The notes under the pieces are model-generated. The model saw only the letters and a program-made list of their open reading frames with translations. It was not told the origin of the DNA and did no database searches. From Clavaria fumosa (Eukaryota; Basidiomycota; Agaricomycetes; Agaricales; Clavariaceae), in assembly GCA_951802425.1 (NCBI GenBank), contig OX637805.1, positions 1,612,001-1,676,000 of the forward strand: a stretch of 64,000 bases of DNA, written 5' to 3'. The position numbers and the translations under genes were made by a program. Shown here piece after piece: positions 60,862 to 64,000 of the stretch (position 1 is its first letter; the number at the start of each line of letters is the position of its first letter).

Positions 60862-63425
60862 CTCCCCCTCATCCGAGACACCATGGATGTGTTAAAGGGG
60901 GTGACCATCTATTCCAAGATTGATGTGAAGGGAGGTTTCCCATCGATGCAGGTCTGGCCAGAACATCAGCACTGCTGTGCTTTCCTAATGCCTTGTGGAC
61001 TCTTCGAACTGGCAGTTATGTGGTTTGGGCTGCAGAATGCACCTGCAACCTTCCAGTGCTTCATGAACCATGTGTTGAGGGAAGAGATTGCAGGGGGGCA
61101 TGTCCGAGCCTATGTTGACGATGTTATAGTGTTTGCAGAGGATTTGGCTACACACCAGTATTGGATGGATTGGGTCTTGAGGAAGTTTGGGGAGAATGGG
61201 CTGTGTCTCAGACTCAGCAAGTGCGAGTTTGAGAAGAGTGAGGTCTTCTTCCTGGGATGAAGATCTCCCACAACCATCTGGAGCATGACCCAGCTAAAGG
61301 TGTGGTGATCCATAACTGGCCCAGACTGAAGAATGTGAAAGAGGTACAAAGATTCGGCAGGATGCCGAACTACCTCTGCCGGCACATCCCGAACCTCTCT
61401 GCCTGGGCAAAGCCACTCTTCCGGCTGACAGGGAAGGTCCTGTGGAGATGGGAGGAGAAGGAGGAAGCAGCCTTCCGAGATCTCCACCTGGCACTAGTAT
61501 CAGCCCTGGTCTTGGCTCTACCACAAGACAAAGGGAGATGGAAGGTAGAAACAGATGCAAACAACTTGGCGACTGGAGGAGTTCTCTCACAGCAGCAGGT
61601 GGATGGGACTTGGAGAGTTGTAGACTATATCTCCAAAGCCCTCACCGCAGCTGAGAAGAATTACAATGTGTATGACAAGGAGTTCCTGGCTGTAATCTGG
61701 GCACTATGCGAGTGGCGGGCTTACCTGATTGGGGTGGAAGAGACTATCAAAATCTGGATGGACCATGCTAACCTCCAGTACTTCTGGAAGCCCCAGAAGT
61801 TGAAACCGAGGCAGGTCCATTGGGTTGGAGAGCTCCAATGCTTTGACTTCAAGATCAAGTACTGTACTGGGAAGTCAAACACAAAAGCTGATGCACTCTC
61901 ACGGAGGCCAGATTATGGAGAGATGGTGGAGGAGGATGCACCAGTACAGGTCTTCCCAGAGGCTGAGACCCGGACATCATTCACATCGGAGATGGAGATG
62001 CTACTCCAGAAAAACAGTGCAGTACATGTGCAGAAGCCAGAGGAGCTTGATGATGAGTGGACAAGAGATCGGATGGGACTCTGGCAGAAGGCAGAAATCA
62101 CATGGGTACCCCCAGAAGCATGTGAGGCAGTGCTCACCTTTGAGCATGACCTCCCCATCGCAGGGCACCCTGGTCCATGGAAGCTGAGGGTGGCTCTGTT
62201 GAGGTCCTACTGGTGGGTGGGCATGGTGAAGGATTCCAATTGGTATGCAGGTGGATGCGAGACATGCCAATGAATCAAGCCTGATCGTACCAGGCATGCT
62301 GCTCCGCTCCATCTGCACCCTGTCCCTGAGAGCCCCTGGGCAGTCATCTCTTGGGACATTGTTGGGCCTTTCTCCCTCTCACGTGGTCACAATGCGATCC
62401 TTGTCATTGTCAACAAGTTTACAAAATGAACTCTCATCGAAGCTATTGGCCTTGACCTCATGGGACTTGGTACTGCTCGGATCCTTCAAGACTGGGTCTT
62501 CCACGACCATGGAGTTCCACAGAAAGTTGTGAGTGACTGGGGAACCCAATTTGTGTCCAGATTCATGAGGGAGTTCTATGGGATGATTGGGGTTAAGGTG
62601 AACCCGAGCACTGCCTTCCACCCACAAACAGATGGACAGACAGAGCAGGTCAATCAGGAGGTTGAAGTGTATCTCTGGGCCTATGTTGACCATCTGCAGG
62701 ATGATTGGGCAGAGTGGCTATCCACAGCTGAGTTCGCACTCAATAACCATGAGCACTCGGCCACCAGATTCACACCTTTCTATCTGGAGTATGGCTGGCA
62801 CCCTTGGAATGGCAGTATCCAGCCGCCTTCTGAGGTGAACCCTGCAGCAGACAAGTGGATGGCCAAGCTCACGGAATCCCGAAGAGCAGCCAGGGAAGCA
62901 ATGGGGAAGGTGGCAGATGCGATGAAGGCCAGCTATGATAAGGGAAAGTGCCCGAGTTGTGAATACTCGAAGGGGGACTTAGTCTGGCTGGATACTCAGA
63001 ACCTGAAGATGGATCAACCATCCAAGAAGCTTGACAACAAGTGGGCTGGACCCTTCACTATCGAAGAGAAGGTTGGACCAGCAGCGTACCAACTCAAGCT
63101 CCCCTGAGCATGGCACATTCACTGGGTTTTCAATGAGTTGCTACTCACCCTGTATATTGCCCCCTCTTTTCCTTCCCAGAACTTGCCTCCACCCCCACCC
63201 CCCATGATTGACGATGACCACTTGGAGTATGATGTGGAGGCAATTCTTGATGTCAAGAAGGTTGGACAGGGAGTGAAGTATTTGGTGAAGTGGTTGGGAT
63301 ACCCTGCAGAGGAGAACACCTGGGAATCTTGTCACAACCTCACTAATGTTGCACTGCTGCTCCAAGACTTCTTCCAGCAATACCCTGACAAGGTGAAGTT
63401 GGCAGGTCAAGACGCCCAGCCTTAA
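60862..63425 (+). pseudogene. 5'-truncated pol of gypsy element 3, decayed
   Basis: Starts inside RT (IRDTMDVLKGVTIYSKIDVK), without LTR, gag or protease. YVDD is present (AYVDDVIVFAEDL). A frameshift lies at about 61,258 (one base lost compared with element 2), and stops lie at 62271, 62427 and 63105. RNase H, integrase and a chromodomain (YDVEAILDVKKVGQGVKYLV, then KWLGYPAEENTWES) follow in order. The end is at 63425, followed by a polypurine tract. Confidence 0.8.
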
Positions 63426-63435
63426 GAGGGGGTGA

Positions 63436-63739
63436 TGTCAGGATTGCTTACATAAGCAGGCTGGAAAGGCCAAGAAAGGATTGCAAAAGAGTTGCAGGAA
63501 GATTGTGGACGAGTCATGTGACCCAAATGGGTGGCAGATTATGTAATGGGAAAATCACGTGACCCGGGCCTGAGCGCATCACGTGACGCATGGGGTCCGA
63601 GCGTGGGAACACTGGCAACTCCCGAAGCGCTCACTATATATACTGCATCCTTTTCTTACTTGTGCCCTTTTCCCCTTATGTTAGTATTGTCATCATTGAC
63701 CTTACATTAAGTGGTGTGAGCATGAGACTAAGTCTGACA
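63436..63739 (+). mobile_element. LTR G, 3' LTR of gypsy element 3 (subtype TGTCAGG)
   Basis: 304 bp, subtype of LTR E. Carries ATGTTAGTATT, the self-priming motif of this subtype. Confidence 0.8.
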
Positions 63740-64000
63740 TGCTGCCACAATCCTGTGGGTTTGATTCCATCCTGGTCATCATCAACAAGTTCACCAAATG
63801 AACGCTCATTGAGGCAATTGGGTTTGACCTGACAAGTCTAGGAGCAGCAAGGATCTTGTGTGACCGAGTGTTCCAGAACTATGGCATTCCCCAGAAAGTC
63901 ATCAGCGATCATGGGCCACAGTTTGTCTCAAGGTTCATGAGAGAGTTTTACTGCATGATTGGGATAAAGGCTAATCTGAGCACTGCCTTCCACCCCCAAA
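63740..64000 (+). pseudogene. Integrase fragment of a further gypsy element (runs off the window)
   Basis: LVIINKFTK-stop-TLIEAIGFDL, then VISDHGPQFVSRFMREFYCM and STAFHPQ. The TGA at 63799-63801 matches the stop at the same codon in element 3. It is joined directly to LTR G. Confidence 0.75.

Overview
The window reads as nuclear DNA of a filamentous basidiomycete, most likely an Agaricomycete. Its genes are split by many 48-75 nt GT-AG introns. They encode typical fungal products: ATG11, Rrp46, PP1, Dhh1, mitoribosomal mL59, an Sdh5-type assembly factor, a DUF7729 protein and an rvt-type reverse transcriptase relic. No bacterial or organellar signature is present. The species cannot be named from sequence alone.

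Left part, 1-37,020 (gene space). Positions 1-5,187 hold a tandem array of three paralogues, the first cut by the window edge. When the introns are removed they read as pentameric ligand-gated ion channels (Cys-loop/Pro-loop receptor superfamily): a beta-rich ligand-binding domain with an FPFD loop, then M1-M4. This is the most unexpected finding. After it come RRP46 (exosome), a HINT-type HIT hydrolase, an unknown protein (minus), mL59, a 997-residue PH-domain protein, a PP1 catalytic subunit, ATG11 (minus, about 4.9 kb), a free-standing DUF2156 protein (candidate tRNA-dependent aminoacyl-lipid synthase), a membrane-anchored alpha/beta hydrolase (minus), a DUF7729 cell-surface protein (minus), DHH1, a decayed rvt reverse-transcriptase pseudogene, a DXD glycosyltransferase and SDHAF2/SDH5 (minus). 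Most are housekeeping genes and do not form one pathway. The channel array is the only clear local gene family.

Right part, 37,080-64,000 (transposon island). At about 37,080 the composition changes sharply: genes stop and CpG becomes rare over long stretches, replaced by TpG/CpA. The island holds solo LTRs (one of them carrying a nested miniature LTR element with its own polypurine tract), a decayed LINE, a Tc1/mariner remnant, a tRNA-like fragment, a minus-strand gypsy gag, and a pile of Ty3/gypsy chromoviruses from 50,507 to the end. The chromovirus LTRs carry a TATA box, CACRTG palindromes, and an 11-nt motif complementary to the sequence just after the LTR. That arrangement points to Tf1-type self-priming. 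Many in-frame stops sit where a related copy, or the simplest ancestor, has CGA, as expected from CpG decay. No CRISPR array, intact rRNA or intact tRNA gene was seen. All exon boundaries are manual splice predictions.
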